From Arthrobacter alpinus (GTDB lineage Bacteria; Actinomycetota; Actinomycetes; Actinomycetales; Micrococcaceae): a DNA stretch of 64,000 bases. The notes below the pieces were generated by a model. That model was not told where the DNA came from. It searched no databases and worked only from the letters and a program-made list of their open reading frames with translations. Positions 24,983 through 33,516 of the stretch are shown piece by piece (positions within the stretch are counted from its first letter, which is position 1; each line of letters begins with the position of its first letter). The translations under genes and the position numbers were made by a program. The stretch lies in contig NZ_FNTV01000001.1 of assembly GCF_900105965.1 (NCBI RefSeq), forward strand, positions 2,170,001-2,234,000, read 5' to 3'.

Positions 24983-25819
24983 CTATTTCATCTTCGAATC
25001 GATCATGGTTAGAGCTTGCTCCACCCAACGCAACATGATGCCCGGCTGGTATAGCACCACGGCAGCGGGAAGCCGCAATCTCCAGACACCATTGATGACG
25101 TACATTGTGTCCCGCCGCAGATCTTCCGCCCAGCTTTGTGGATCGTTGTGATATTTCTTGCCGTCGATCTCCAGGCCCAACACTCCATCGACCAGCAGGT
25201 CCAGGTGTCCGGCATCCTTGATGTAGGCCTGCCCCTGCACGTTGTAGCCAGCTTGGCGGAGGTGATAACGCCCGCAAGTTTCGGCGATGGACATGGATTG
25301 CGGATCAATCATTTCCACTACGGCCCTGCCCTCGGTGTCTTGGCGCCGGGTGAACTCACGGCGCAACCTTGAGATGGTGCATTTGTTCTTGACGACGGCC
25401 GATTCCAGAACAACGAGTGCTTCCAATTGCGTTCCGCACCGCACACACTGGCGCAAGATGGCAACGAGGGTTTGACCGCCGCTAACCCGGTGCACCACAC
25501 ATCCAGGAATCTTGTTCCCGTGTGCTGCAGCAGCATGAATTTGCTGCGGTTCCTCCAGCAGCCATAATCCGAGATCGGCCACCTTGCTCAGGCACGTGCG
25601 TCTGGCCTGGTGGAGGGCAAGATTGATGTCAACAGGATTGGCGTCCGGCAATGCGAAGCATCCCCCTGGCAGGCGCCTGATCAATTCCTGAGACTGGGCT
25701 TGGTGAAGGTCCCAACTGGTGACTCCAGCAGCCACAAGGTCCTTACGCTTTGCAACACCACCGCCGGCCATCATGACCCTCAGCAGAACCTGGTTCTTCT
25801 GATCCCTTTTCTCGTTCAT
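24983..25819 (-). CDS. Winged-helix + DUF559 (Vsr-like nuclease fold) protein, copy 2
   Basis: 278 residues, clearly paralogous to the protein at 21060-21896 along its whole length: AKRKDLVAAGVTSWDLHQA, PGGCFALPDANPVDI, the CVRCG pair, and QSMSIAETCGRYHLRQAG. The same C-terminal signature is present (GHLDLLVDGVLGLEIDG, EDLRRDT, LRLPAAVV). The N-terminal part looks like an AbiEi-type winged helix and the C-terminal part like a PD-(D/E)xK/Vsr-like nuclease. Function unknown. Located beside tRNA-Gln, between glmU and the ABC-F gene, with long palindromes at 25934-26053 upstream. Having two close copies either side of prs-glmU suggests duplication or repeated insertion. Confidence 0.72.
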   Translation of the reverse strand: MNEKRDQKNQVLLRVMMAGGGVAKRKDLVAAGVTSWDLHQAQSQELIRRLPGGCFALPDANPVDINLALHQARRTCLSKVADLGLWLLEEPQQIHAAAAHGNKIPGCVVHRVSGGQTLVAILRQCVRCGTQLEALVVLESAVVKNKCTISRLRREFTRRQDTEGRAVVEMIDPQSMSIAETCGRYHLRQAGYNVQGQAYIKDAGHLDLLVDGVLGLEIDGKKYHNDPQSWAEDLRRDTMYVINGVWRLRLPAAVVLYQPGIMLRWVEQALTMIDSKMK

Positions 25820-25933
25820 GAGTCAACCGTGAGCCAAAAGAATCGGTGGCGACAGCCCCGGCGTCGTACTTGGGGATAAGGCAGATGTCAGGGCCGCCTG
25901 TGGGGGAATCCACGGCACGGCGCCCGCACACAT

Positions 25934-25960
25934 ACGCACCACTTGTTCCCAGTGGTGCGT
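25934..25960. repeat. Perfect 10-bp inverted repeat
   Basis: ACGCACCACT (25934-25943) and AGTGGTGCGT (25951-25960) around TGTTCCC. The arm CATACGCACCACT recurs in the hairpin at 25982-26053, so the two are the same repeat family. Confidence 0.65.
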
Positions 25961-25981
25961 CTACGCGAGGGCGCGTTAACG

Positions 25982-26053
25982 CATACGCACCACTCGTCTC
26001 CACTTCAGCGTCCAGGTAACTAGACGCCGAAGTGGCCGCGAGTGGTGCGTATG
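25982..26053 (-). terminator. 72-nt nested hairpin downstream of ABC-F gene
   Basis: Outer arms CATACGCACCACTCG (25982-25996) and CGAGTGGTGCGTATG (26039-26053) match perfectly over 15 bp. Inner arms CCACTTC/GAAGTGG and GCGTC/GACGC extend the stem to a 10-base loop. It starts 29 bases past the ABC-F stop, so it may serve as terminator; there is no T tract. Confidence 0.55.
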
Positions 26054-26082
26054 AGTTTAGAGATCAGCGGCGGGCCGGAAGC

Positions 26083-27861
26083 CTACTCGAGGACTACGGA
26101 GGCCTCGAGCCATTCGAGCTCCATGCCCTGGCGTTCGGCGGCGAGCTTGGCCAGCTTGGCCTGCAGTTCACCCAGGACGTCGTAGTTGCCCACGTTCTCG
26201 GCCATTTGCGCGTGTACCTTGGCGTCGGCCGCAGAGTTCTTGGACAGCTGGCGCTCCAAGCGGTTCAGGACCTTGCGGGCGTCGCGCTTCTCGGCCTCGG
26301 TGGGCCCGGACTGGACGGCAACGGGTGCAGCAGCAGAGCTGTTGGGTGCCAGTCCGGCGTTCTCGCGCAGTTCCAGGTACTGATCAACGCCGCCGGGCAG
26401 TCCGCGCAGCTGGCCATCGCCCAGCAACGCCATCTGGTGATCGGTGACGCGCTCCAGCAGGTACCTATCGTGCGAGACCACAACCAGGGTGCCGGGCCAG
26501 CCATCGAGCACGTCCTCCACGGCGGCCAGGGTGTCGGTGTCGAGGTCATTGGTGGGCTCATCGAGCATGAGCACGTTGGGCTCGCCCACCAGCAGGCGCA
26601 ACAGCTGCAGACGGCGGCGCTCACCACCGGAGAGGTCCTTGACCATGGTCCACTGCTTGTCCTTGGTGAAACCGAGCTGCTCCACGAGCTGCCCGGCCGT
26701 CATGTCCTTGCCGCCCACCTCGAAGGAGCGCTTCTCCCGCTCAATGACCTCGATGACGCGCATGTTCAGCACATCATCGAGCTCCTTGACTTCCTGGGTC
26801 AGCACGGCGGTCTTCACGGTTGAGCCGGTCTTGACCTTGCCGGACGACGGCGCGACCTCACCGTTGAGCAGGCGCAGCAAGGTGGTCTTGCCCGCACCAT
26901 TGACGCCGACCAGGCCCAGGCGCTCCCCCGGAGCCAGGCGCAACGTGATCTTGTCGAAGATTTCCTTCTCCCCGTAAGTGAGGGAGACGTCCTCAAGATC
27001 AATGACGTCCTTGCCCAGACGGGCCGTGGCCATCTTGGACAGCGCAACGGTGTCGCGAAGTTCAGGAACATCGGCGATCAAGTCGTTGGCGGCCTCGATG
27101 CGGAACTTCGGCTTGGCCGTACGTGCGGGGGCGCCGCGGCGCAACCAGGCCAGTTCCTTCTTGACCAGCTGGACCCGCTTGGACTCCATCACTGACGCAG
27201 ACCGGTCACGCTCGGCGCGGGCCAGCACATAGGCGGCGTAACCGCCGTCGAACGGGTCAATGATGCCGTCGTGGACTTCCCACGTGCGGGTGCACACTTC
27301 ATCCAGGAACCAGCGATCGTGGGTGACCACAACGAAGGCGCCTTCATTGGCACGCCAGCGCTGCTTGAGGTGCTTGGCCAGCCAGGCCACGCCCTCAACG
27401 TCTAGGTGGTTGGTGGGCTCATCGAGCATGATGACATCGTCATCGCCAATGAGCAGCTTGGCCAGGGCCACGCGGCGCTTCTGGCCACCCGAGAGCGAGT
27501 GGATGTTGGCGTGCCAATCGACCTCGCCCACCAGTGCGCCCATGATTTCGCGAATCTTGGGGTTGGACGCCCATTCGTGATCGGCCGCCTCACCTACGAT
27601 CGCGAAGCCAACGGTGTCGTCGCCATCGAGCACGTCGGTCTGGTCCAGGTAACTGACCTGGACGCCGCCACGCACGGTGACGCGGCCGGAATCGGCAGTC
27701 TGCCGACCGGCGAGCAGGCGCATCAGCGTGGACTTGCCATCGCCGTTGCGCCCTACAATGCCGATGCGGTCGCCTTCTTCGAGGCCGACGCTGATGCCGT
27801 CAAGGACGGTTCGGGTGGCGAAGGCAACGCTAAGATTTTCGCCGCCAAGCAAATGAGCCAC
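26083..27861 (-). CDS. ABC-F family ATPase (Uup/EttA-like), ribosome-associated
   Basis: 592 residues with two ABC domains and no membrane segments. Domain 1 has GRNGDGKST, LSGGQKRRVALAKLL and IMLDEPTNHLD; domain 2 has GVNGAGKTT, LSGGERRRLQLLRLL and LMLDEPTNDLD. A linker with KELAWLRRGAPARTAKP lies between them and a C-terminal coiled coil (EAEKRDARKVLNRLERQL...) follows, as in Uup. ABC-F proteins act on the ribosomal E site or relieve stalled translation; some confer antibiotic resistance. Next to ispE, the usual actinobacterial arrangement. Confidence 0.9.
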   Translation of the reverse strand: MAHLLGGENLSVAFATRTVLDGISVGLEEGDRIGIVGRNGDGKSTLMRLLAGRQTADSGRVTVRGGVQVSYLDQTDVLDGDDTVGFAIVGEAADHEWASNPKIREIMGALVGEVDWHANIHSLSGGQKRRVALAKLLIGDDDVIMLDEPTNHLDVEGVAWLAKHLKQRWRANEGAFVVVTHDRWFLDEVCTRTWEVHDGIIDPFDGGYAAYVLARAERDRSASVMESKRVQLVKKELAWLRRGAPARTAKPKFRIEAANDLIADVPELRDTVALSKMATARLGKDVIDLEDVSLTYGEKEIFDKITLRLAPGERLGLVGVNGAGKTTLLRLLNGEVAPSSGKVKTGSTVKTAVLTQEVKELDDVLNMRVIEVIEREKRSFEVGGKDMTAGQLVEQLGFTKDKQWTMVKDLSGGERRRLQLLRLLVGEPNVLMLDEPTNDLDTDTLAAVEDVLDGWPGTLVVVSHDRYLLERVTDHQMALLGDGQLRGLPGGVDQYLELRENAGLAPNSSAAAPVAVQSGPTEAEKRDARKVLNRLERQLSKNSAADAKVHAQMAENVGNYDVLGELQAKLAKLAAERQGMELEWLEASVVLE

Positions 27862-27905
27862 GTGGTACCACTTTCCTTACAAGAATTAACAAGAGAATGA
27901 AAAAA

Positions 27906-28928
27906 TTAGGGGATGATTGCGGCGCCGTGGACGGGGCCTTCAACAGCCCAGGCCTCGTGCCCGTGAGCAATCAGGGCCGCCGCCAAATCCTCGGCATGGT
28001 CAGCATCCGTAGCCAAAAACGCCACGGTGGGACCGGACCCGGACACCAGCGAGGCCAGCGCGCCAGCGCCCTCCCCCTGGGTCAAAACGTCAGCCAGCGA
28101 CGGCGCGAGTGACACCGCGGCCGCCTGCAAATCGTTGTGCAGCCACGGCGCCAACGCCTGCGCGTCCCCGGCCCGCAACGCTACCAGGACGCCAGCCTCA
28201 ACCTGTCCGGGCTCTGCAACCTCTGCACCGGCACTCGCCCGAAGCTTATCCAGCGTGCCGTAGACAACCGGCGTCGAGAGTCCAAAGTCTGCCGGGACCA
28301 GGACCCAGTGCAGCGGCGTGGGTGCCAGGGCTGCCGTGAGTTGGTCACCTACGCCAAGTCCGACGGCGGCACCCCCCAAGAGCGCGAACGGCACGTCGGC
28401 GCCCAGCTCGGAACCCAGTTGGGACAGCTCCTCACGGGACAAGCCCGTGTGCCACAGCGCGTCGCAGGCCACCAGCGCGGCGGCGGCATCTGCGGATCCA
28501 CCGCCCATGCCACCGGCGATCGGCACGTGTTTGGTGATCTCAATATGCACGCCGCAGGGGTTCTCGGAAATATCTGCCACCAAGAGCGCAGCCTTCACGG
28601 CAAGGTTGCTGGAATCGAGCGGAATGCCAGCCAGCAGCTCGGCGTCGAGTGAGCTCTCGGGGCTGACGCTCACAGTGATATCAGTTGCCGGAGTGCCGGG
28701 CTTGGAGGTGACGGCCACCTCTTCGTACAGCGAGACGGCCAGGTAGGTGCTGGCCACACCGTGGTAGCCGTCCTCCCGCAACGGGCCGACCCTGAAGAAG
28801 GCGTTGATCTTGCCCGGCGCACGGACCTTGACGCGGCGCGGTTCCGGCGCCCAGGCCGGGTCCCCTGGAAAAGGGTCCACCGATCCTGTGGCGCCTCGCC
28901 GTGTCCCGGCCTTCTTCGATGAGTCCAT
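27906..28928 (-). CDS. ispE: 4-diphosphocytidyl-2-C-methyl-D-erythritol kinase
   Basis: 340 residues, GHMP kinase fold, MEP isoprenoid pathway. KVRAPGKINAFFRVG carries the conserved substrate Lys-Asn pair, IAGGMGGGSADAAAAL is the ATP-binding GHMP motif (usually GLGGGSS), and LVSGSGPTVAF is motif 3. Longer than the usual 300 residues because of a roughly 30-residue N-terminal extension, so the start could lie further in. Three bases downstream of rsmA, hence co-transcribed. Confidence 0.93.
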   Translation of the reverse strand: MDSSKKAGTRRGATGSVDPFPGDPAWAPEPRRVKVRAPGKINAFFRVGPLREDGYHGVASTYLAVSLYEEVAVTSKPGTPATDITVSVSPESSLDAELLAGIPLDSSNLAVKAALLVADISENPCGVHIEITKHVPIAGGMGGGSADAAAALVACDALWHTGLSREELSQLGSELGADVPFALLGGAAVGLGVGDQLTAALAPTPLHWVLVPADFGLSTPVVYGTLDKLRASAGAEVAEPGQVEAGVLVALRAGDAQALAPWLHNDLQAAAVSLAPSLADVLTQGEGAGALASLVSGSGPTVAFLATDADHAEDLAAALIAHGHEAWAVEGPVHGAAIIP

Positions 28929-28931
28929 GGG

Positions 28932-29810
28932 CTACGCCGTGAAGGGGAGCTTGGCTTCGGCGATGCGGGCGTAGGCTGCCACGTCAATGACCTCACCGCG
29001 CGCACTGGGGTCAACACCGGCTATGCGCAGGTACTTTTCAGCTTCGGCAGCGCCACCGGCCCAGCCGGCCAGGGCCGCCCGGAGGGTTTTGCGGCGTTGC
29101 GCGAACGCGGCGTCGATGACGGCAAACACTTCCTCGCGTGATGCCCTGGTCACGGGCGGCTCGTGCCGTGTAAAGCCAACCAGTCCCGAGGAAATCTTTG
29201 GAGCCGGCCAGAAAACGTTCATGCCGATAACCCCGGCCTTGCGCATCTTGGAGTACCAGGCGCCCTTGACCGATGGCACGCCATACGTCTTGGATCCGGG
29301 CCCGGCCACCATGCGGTCGGCCACCTCGTCTTGAACCATCACGAGGCCGTGCTTGAGCGAAGGGAAATGTTCTAGCAGGTGCAGCACCACGGGCACGGCC
29401 ACGTTGTACGGCAGGTTGGCCACCAGCGCTGTGGGCTCGGCAGGCAGTTCGGTGACCCTCATCGCGTCGGAAAGAACGACGTCGAGGTTGCCAGCCAAGG
29501 CGGGGCGGAACGCGGCAATCGTGGAGGGCAGCTTCGCGGCCAGCACGGGATCGATCTCCACGGCAACCACGCGGGCGGCGGCGTCGAGCAGACCCAGGGT
29601 CAACGAGCCAAGGCCCGGGCCAACCTCCAGCACCGTTTCACCGGGGTCAACGTTGGCCGCGGCCACGATGCGCCGGATCGTGTTGCCGTCAATAACAAAG
29701 TTTTGTCCCAGTGTTTTTGTGGGGCGCACACCGATTTCTTCCGCGAGTCGGCGGATTTCGGTGGCACCTAGCAGTGGCTGGGTTGTGGGGCTGGGATCGG
29801 GGGAGGTCAC
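28932..29810 (-). CDS. rsmA: 16S rRNA dimethyladenosine transferase
   Basis: 292 residues. Dimethylates two adjacent adenosines in the 3'-terminal hairpin of 16S rRNA using [14 protein letters not shown] opens the fold, [13 protein letters not shown] is SAM motif I, and [13 protein letters not shown] is the NLPY catalytic motif. The C-terminal helical domain contains [10 protein letters not shown]. Lies between rpfB and ispE, as is common in Actinobacteria. Confidence 0.95.
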   Translation of the reverse strand: MTSPDPSPTTQPLLGATEIRRLAEEIGVRPTKTLGQNFVIDGNTIRRIVAAANVDPGETVLEVGPGLGSLTLGLLDAAARVVAVEIDPVLAAKLPSTIAAFRPALAGNLDVVLSDAMRVTELPAEPTALVANLPYNVAVPVVLHLLEHFPSLKHGLVMVQDEVADRMVAGPGSKTYGVPSVKGAWYSKMRKAGVIGMNVFWPAPKISSGLVGFTRHEPPVTRASREEVFAVIDAAFAQRRKTLRAALAGWAGGAAEAEKYLRIAGVDPSARGEVIDVAAYARIAEAKLPFTA

Positions 29811-29834
29811 GGATCAATGGTATCTGCTATTAAC

Positions 29835-29880
29835 GCAAGCACCCCCCTGACTGTGCCGAAGCTATCAAGGGAGTGCGTGC
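29835..29880 (-). terminator. Imperfect hairpin between rpfB and rsmA
   Basis: 16-base arms (29835-29850 and 29865-29880) pair at 13 positions around a 14-base loop, 27 bases past the rpfB stop. It may end the rpfB transcript or reduce read-through into rsmA. Confidence 0.4.
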
Positions 29881-29907
29881 TGTGCTCTTGCAATTCGAGG
29901 TGCTGGA

Positions 29908-31071
29908 TTAGCCGACTACGTGGCCGCAACCCCAAGGTGACAACCCGCGAGTTGCGTAGACCTTGTTGGCAATATCGATCTGCTGGGCCTTCGTGGCAAG
30001 GCTGGCATTGGGTGCATACGCACCACCGCCGGCGCCCATCCAGGTGCCAATGTCGAACTGGAGGCCGCCGTAGTAGCCGTTGCCCGAGTTGATGGCCCAG
30101 TTGCCCGTGGACTCACACTGAGCGATGGCATCCCACATGGCCTCATTGGACATGGCGGGAGCGGCGGCACCGGTGTTGGCGCCAGCGGCCTCGGCCTTCT
30201 TTTCTTCAGGCTTGGGGCGTTCCTTGCTGCCAACACTGATCTTGGCGGCGACAGGCTTCACAACAACCTTGGAACCGGTTTCGGTGCGGCTGACAACCAC
30301 GCCGTCAACCGTAACAGTGCTGAAGGTCTTCTCTTCGGAGCCGGCAACACCGGCCGTCACGGTCTTCTTCTCATCCTTGAACAGCGCTGCGTCAACGCTC
30401 TCCACGGTCTCGAACGGAACGTCCGCCGTTTCGGTGGCAGTGCCTGAGGTGTCCACACGGGTCACCTTGATGACCATGTTCTCCACAACGTTGGCTACAC
30501 CGGGAGCGGAAACGCGGTCGGTCTTAGCCAGCGTGACACCGGTTTCGGCGAGAACGTCGGAGACATCCTGGGCCGTGGTGGTGGTGACGGTCTTCTTGCC
30601 GTCGGCAACGATGGTGACCTTCTTGGGAGTGATGATGCTGATGTCACTGGAGCTTGCCAGAAGGGTATCTGCAGGTTCGGAGATCTTAGCGTTGGCGGCG
30701 ATGCCCAATTGGCTGATCAAGCCGCTGATCTTCGTGGAGGTGGTGGTGACTTTTTGCTCGGCACCATCGAGTCTTACCGTAATGTCCTTGGCCGTGTTGA
30801 CGGTGATCGTTGCACCGTCATCCACCTGAGTATCCAGGGCCGGGGTGATGTGGTCTGCTCCGCTGACGGATACGTCAGCTACCTTGAGCACATCGGCCAC
30901 GGATCCGCCGTGGGCTTGAACTGAGCTTGCTTGGCCATCCAACACCAGCGTGTAGGTTTTGTTGGCCGTAACGAACGCCATGACTCCAACAACGAGGGCC
31001 AGAAGGATGGCGGCTTGGCAGGCAAGCTTCAAATAGCTCAGTTTGCCATTTGCGGTAAAGATCGAAGACAC
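29908..31071 (-). CDS. rpfB: Resuscitation-promoting factor (RpfB type)
   Basis: 387 residues, GTG start at 31071. One N-terminal membrane segment (about 15-33), three DUF348 repeats (about 40-190), a G5 domain (about 200-280), a proline/lysine/alanine linker, and the C-terminal Rpf lysozyme-like domain (about 308-387). The last contains MWDAIAQCESTGNWAINSG, with the catalytic Glu after the Cys, and GGLQF. RpfB cleaves peptidoglycan and promotes regrowth of dormant cells. No c-di-AMP riboswitch is visible in the upstream 259 bases. Confidence 0.95.
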   Translation of the reverse strand: MSSIFTANGKLSYLKLACQAAILLALVVGVMAFVTANKTYTLVLDGQASSVQAHGGSVADVLKVADVSVSGADHITPALDTQVDDGATITVNTAKDITVRLDGAEQKVTTTSTKISGLISQLGIAANAKISEPADTLLASSSDISIITPKKVTIVADGKKTVTTTTAQDVSDVLAETGVTLAKTDRVSAPGVANVVENMVIKVTRVDTSGTATETADVPFETVESVDAALFKDEKKTVTAGVAGSEEKTFSTVTVDGVVVSRTETGSKVVVKPVAAKISVGSKERPKPEEKKAEAAGANTGAAAPAMSNEAMWDAIAQCESTGNWAINSGNGYYGGLQFDIGTWMGAGGGAYAPNASLATKAQQIDIANKVYATRGLSPWGCGHVVG

Positions 31072-31299
31072 GAGTTCTCATAACTACTAGAGCACCCGGG
31101 CACGGAGAAGTAGGGAGCATTTCAGGCATGAAATGAGCCGCAAATAATTGGGCACAGTTCTAGCTAGAAAAGTTCCTGCGAACGGTTGTGGTGAATCCTA
31201 TTTGAACGGTGGATTGACCAGCATTTAATCCGTTGGTCTTCCCCGACCACGGCTAATAGTTCCCCAGCGTAACCTAATCGTGACCTAATGGACAAGGTT

Positions 31300-31319
31300 T
31301 GATCACGAAAAAGTGATCA
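31300..31319. promoter_or_regulatory. Inverted repeat between tatD and rpfB
   Basis: TGATCAC and GTGATCA around GAAAAA, 12 bases past the tatD stop and about 230 bases upstream of rpfB. It could be a weak tatD terminator (T-rich loop on the minus strand) or an operator for rpfB. Confidence 0.4.
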
Positions 31320-31330
31320 TTCCTACACCG

Positions 31331-32224
31331 CTAGCTGGCCCAGGATCCGTAAACGGCCTCGGTGTTGGTGCGCAAAAGTTGGCAGAATTCTTCGAGGTCG
31401 CGATTCAAGAATTGCCCCATGCTTTGCACCGTATACGGCAGCATGTAGCTGGCGTTGGGGCGGCCGCGGAACGGATGCGGCGTCAGGTAGGGCGCGTCCG
31501 TCTCGGCCAGGATGAGCGCCGGATCGGCAACGCTGAGTGCCTCACGCAAGTCGTGCGCGTTTTTAAACGTCACAGTGCCGGAGAAGGACATGTACCAGCC
31601 GTTCTCGTTACAAATCTGGGCCAGTTCGGCGTCCCCAGAGAAGCAGTGGAATACCAGCCGCGACGGTGCGCCAACCTCGGCCAAAATCTTCAGCACATCA
31701 ATGTGGGCATCACGGCAGTGAATCTGCAGCGCAAGGTTCCGGCGTTTGGCAATATCCAGGTGTTCCCGGAACGAGTGGTGCTGGGCGGCGACCCCGCCCT
31801 CTCCGGTCCTGAAGTAGTCCAGTCCGGTCTCACCGATGGCCCGGATCCGAGGATGCGCCGCCATGGCATCAATTTCTGCGAGCGCTGCGTCGAGCTCGCC
31901 GGCATCGGCCAATTCTGGAGCGTCATTGGGGTGGATCGCAACGGCTCCCAGCAGGCGGGGATCGGCATCCACCGCTGCCACGGTGAATCGTGACGAAGGC
32001 AGGTCGCAACCCACCTGGACGGCCCCCGCAATCCCCACGGATTCTGCTGCGTCGAGGGCGGCGTGCAGGTCAATGGGGTCGTCCCCAAAGTCAAAGTGTG
32101 TGTGATTGTCATACACCGGGAGAGGAAGTGCCACCGGGGCCGGGGCGAAGTCGCCGCGACGAGTTTCGCCGTCGTTCTTAAGCATTTCGGGGCGGTACGG
32201 GCGGGGAACTTCTTCGGTGCTCAT
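31331..32224 (-). CDS. tatD: TatD family metal-dependent hydrolase / DNase
   Basis: 297 residues, TIM-barrel amidohydrolase-like. Metal-site residues are visible in DNHTHFDFG (usually DxHxHL/FD), IGETGLDYFR (Glu ligand), LQIHCRDAH, FHCFSG and LAETDAPYLTPHPFRGRPN. TatD enzymes are 3'-5' exonucleases linked to DNA repair. Frequently upstream of rpfB in Actinobacteria. About 35 N-terminal residues precede the barrel. Confidence 0.93.
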   Translation of the reverse strand: MSTEEVPRPYRPEMLKNDGETRRGDFAPAPVALPLPVYDNHTHFDFGDDPIDLHAALDAAESVGIAGAVQVGCDLPSSRFTVAAVDADPRLLGAVAIHPNDAPELADAGELDAALAEIDAMAAHPRIRAIGETGLDYFRTGEGGVAAQHHSFREHLDIAKRRNLALQIHCRDAHIDVLKILAEVGAPSRLVFHCFSGDAELAQICNENGWYMSFSGTVTFKNAHDLREALSVADPALILAETDAPYLTPHPFRGRPNASYMLPYTVQSMGQFLNRDLEEFCQLLRTNTEAVYGSWAS

Positions 32225-32517
32225 GAATATTTACTTTACCGGCCAAGACCGGGCCGCTGCCACGTGGTCCGAGTTCGCCAGATGGCAGGTCCCGGTGCTG
32301 AGAAAATAGTGGGAAGCTAGTAGCGTAGGTCACAATATCTGGTGGTCCGTGCGCCGGACACTTATTGGGAAGGTGGGGCATGCGCCCTCAGGAGACTTTG
32401 CTGGCAGCCAACGCTGCGGCACACCAAACGCCACAGCGGCGTCCACGCTCAGCCCAGGCCGAACCCTCTGACCAAACGAACACTGCCACGCCGGTAGCCA
32501 CAAAGGGGATCTTGCCC

Positions 32518-33507
32518 ATGGACACAGAGGCTTTTTCCCAACTCAGTGGCCAGATCATGAGCGTCATGAACACCGTCATTGACGGCAAGGAAGACTCTGT
32601 CCGGCTGGCTCTGACCGTCCTGTTGGCCGGCGGGCATCTGCTGCTGGAGGACGTTCCCGGCGTTGGAAAGACGCTGCTGGCGAAGACACTGGCCAAGACC
32701 GTTGATTGCACTGTCAATCGAATCCAGTTCACCCCCGACCTCCTTCCCAGCGATATCACCGGCGTCTCCATCTACAACCAGTCCTCACAATCCTTTGAGT
32801 TCCGCCCCGGCGCCATCTTCGCCAACATTGTCATTGGCGATGAGATCAACAGGGCCTCCGCCAAGACCCAATCGGCGCTCTTGGAGTCCATGGCCGAGCA
32901 CCAGGTCAGCGTTGACGGCACCACGTACAACCTCAGCGAACCGTTCATGGTGATTGCCACCCAGAACCCCATTGAGATGGAAGGCACCTACCCACTTCCG
33001 GAGGCTCAGCGGGACCGTTTCATGGCGCGAATCTCCATGGGTTATCCGGACACATCGGCCGAGCTCGCCATGCTGGAAACCCACCAATCGGTGAGCCCCT
33101 TGGACTCTGTTCGGCCCGTAGCCACTGACGATCAGGTGGCGGCCATGATTGAAACCGTCGCCGGTGTTCATGTCTCCCCCGCGGTGCGGTCCTACACCGT
33201 GGCGCTGGGTCAGGCCACCCGGAACAATCCGCACCTGCGGTTGGGGGCCAGCCCGCGTGCCCTGCTCCAACTGTTGCGGGCCAGCAAGGCTGCGGCGGCG
33301 CTTGCAGGGCGTGGCTTTGTCCTCCCGGACGATATTCGCAATCTGGCCCACCCGGTGCTGGCACACCGCTTGCTGGTTGAGCGCAGCGCGGCCAGCCAAG
33401 GCATTACGGCGGATTCCGTGATCGAAGATATGTTGGCCACCGTCCCGGTGCCGGGCGCGGTTGCTCCCATCACCTCGGTGCCCCAATCCGTGAAGGACTC
33501 CAGGTAG
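32518..33507 (+). CDS. MoxR-family AAA ATPase
   Basis: 329 residues from ATG 32518, preceded by AAAGGGG; ATG 32380 and TTG 32365 are in frame and would add a low-complexity leader of about 46-51 residues. Walker A DVPGVGKT, Walker B NIVIGDEINRA, sensor IATQNPIEMEGTYPLPEAQRDRF, and a C-terminal helical lid. MoxR ATPases act as chaperones for vWA/DUF58 partner proteins. First gene of a MoxR-DUF58-transglutaminase operon. Confidence 0.9.
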   Translation: MDTEAFSQLSGQIMSVMNTVIDGKEDSVRLALTVLLAGGHLLLEDVPGVGKTLLAKTLAKTVDCTVNRIQFTPDLLPSDITGVSIYNQSSQSFEFRPGAIFANIVIGDEINRASAKTQSALLESMAEHQVSVDGTTYNLSEPFMVIATQNPIEMEGTYPLPEAQRDRFMARISMGYPDTSAELAMLETHQSVSPLDSVRPVATDDQVAAMIETVAGVHVSPAVRSYTVALGQATRNNPHLRLGASPRALLQLLRASKAAAALAGRGFVLPDDIRNLAHPVLAHRLLVERSAASQGITADSVIEDMLATVPVPGAVAPITSVPQSVKDSR

Positions 33508-33516
33508 GGGCCGGGC

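Noticed and set aside
31072..31330. Possible ydaO (c-di-AMP) riboswitch upstream of rpfB
   Set aside because: Such riboswitches control rpf genes in some Actinobacteria, but none of the conserved ydaO sequence blocks is visible on the minus strand; only small hairpins are present.
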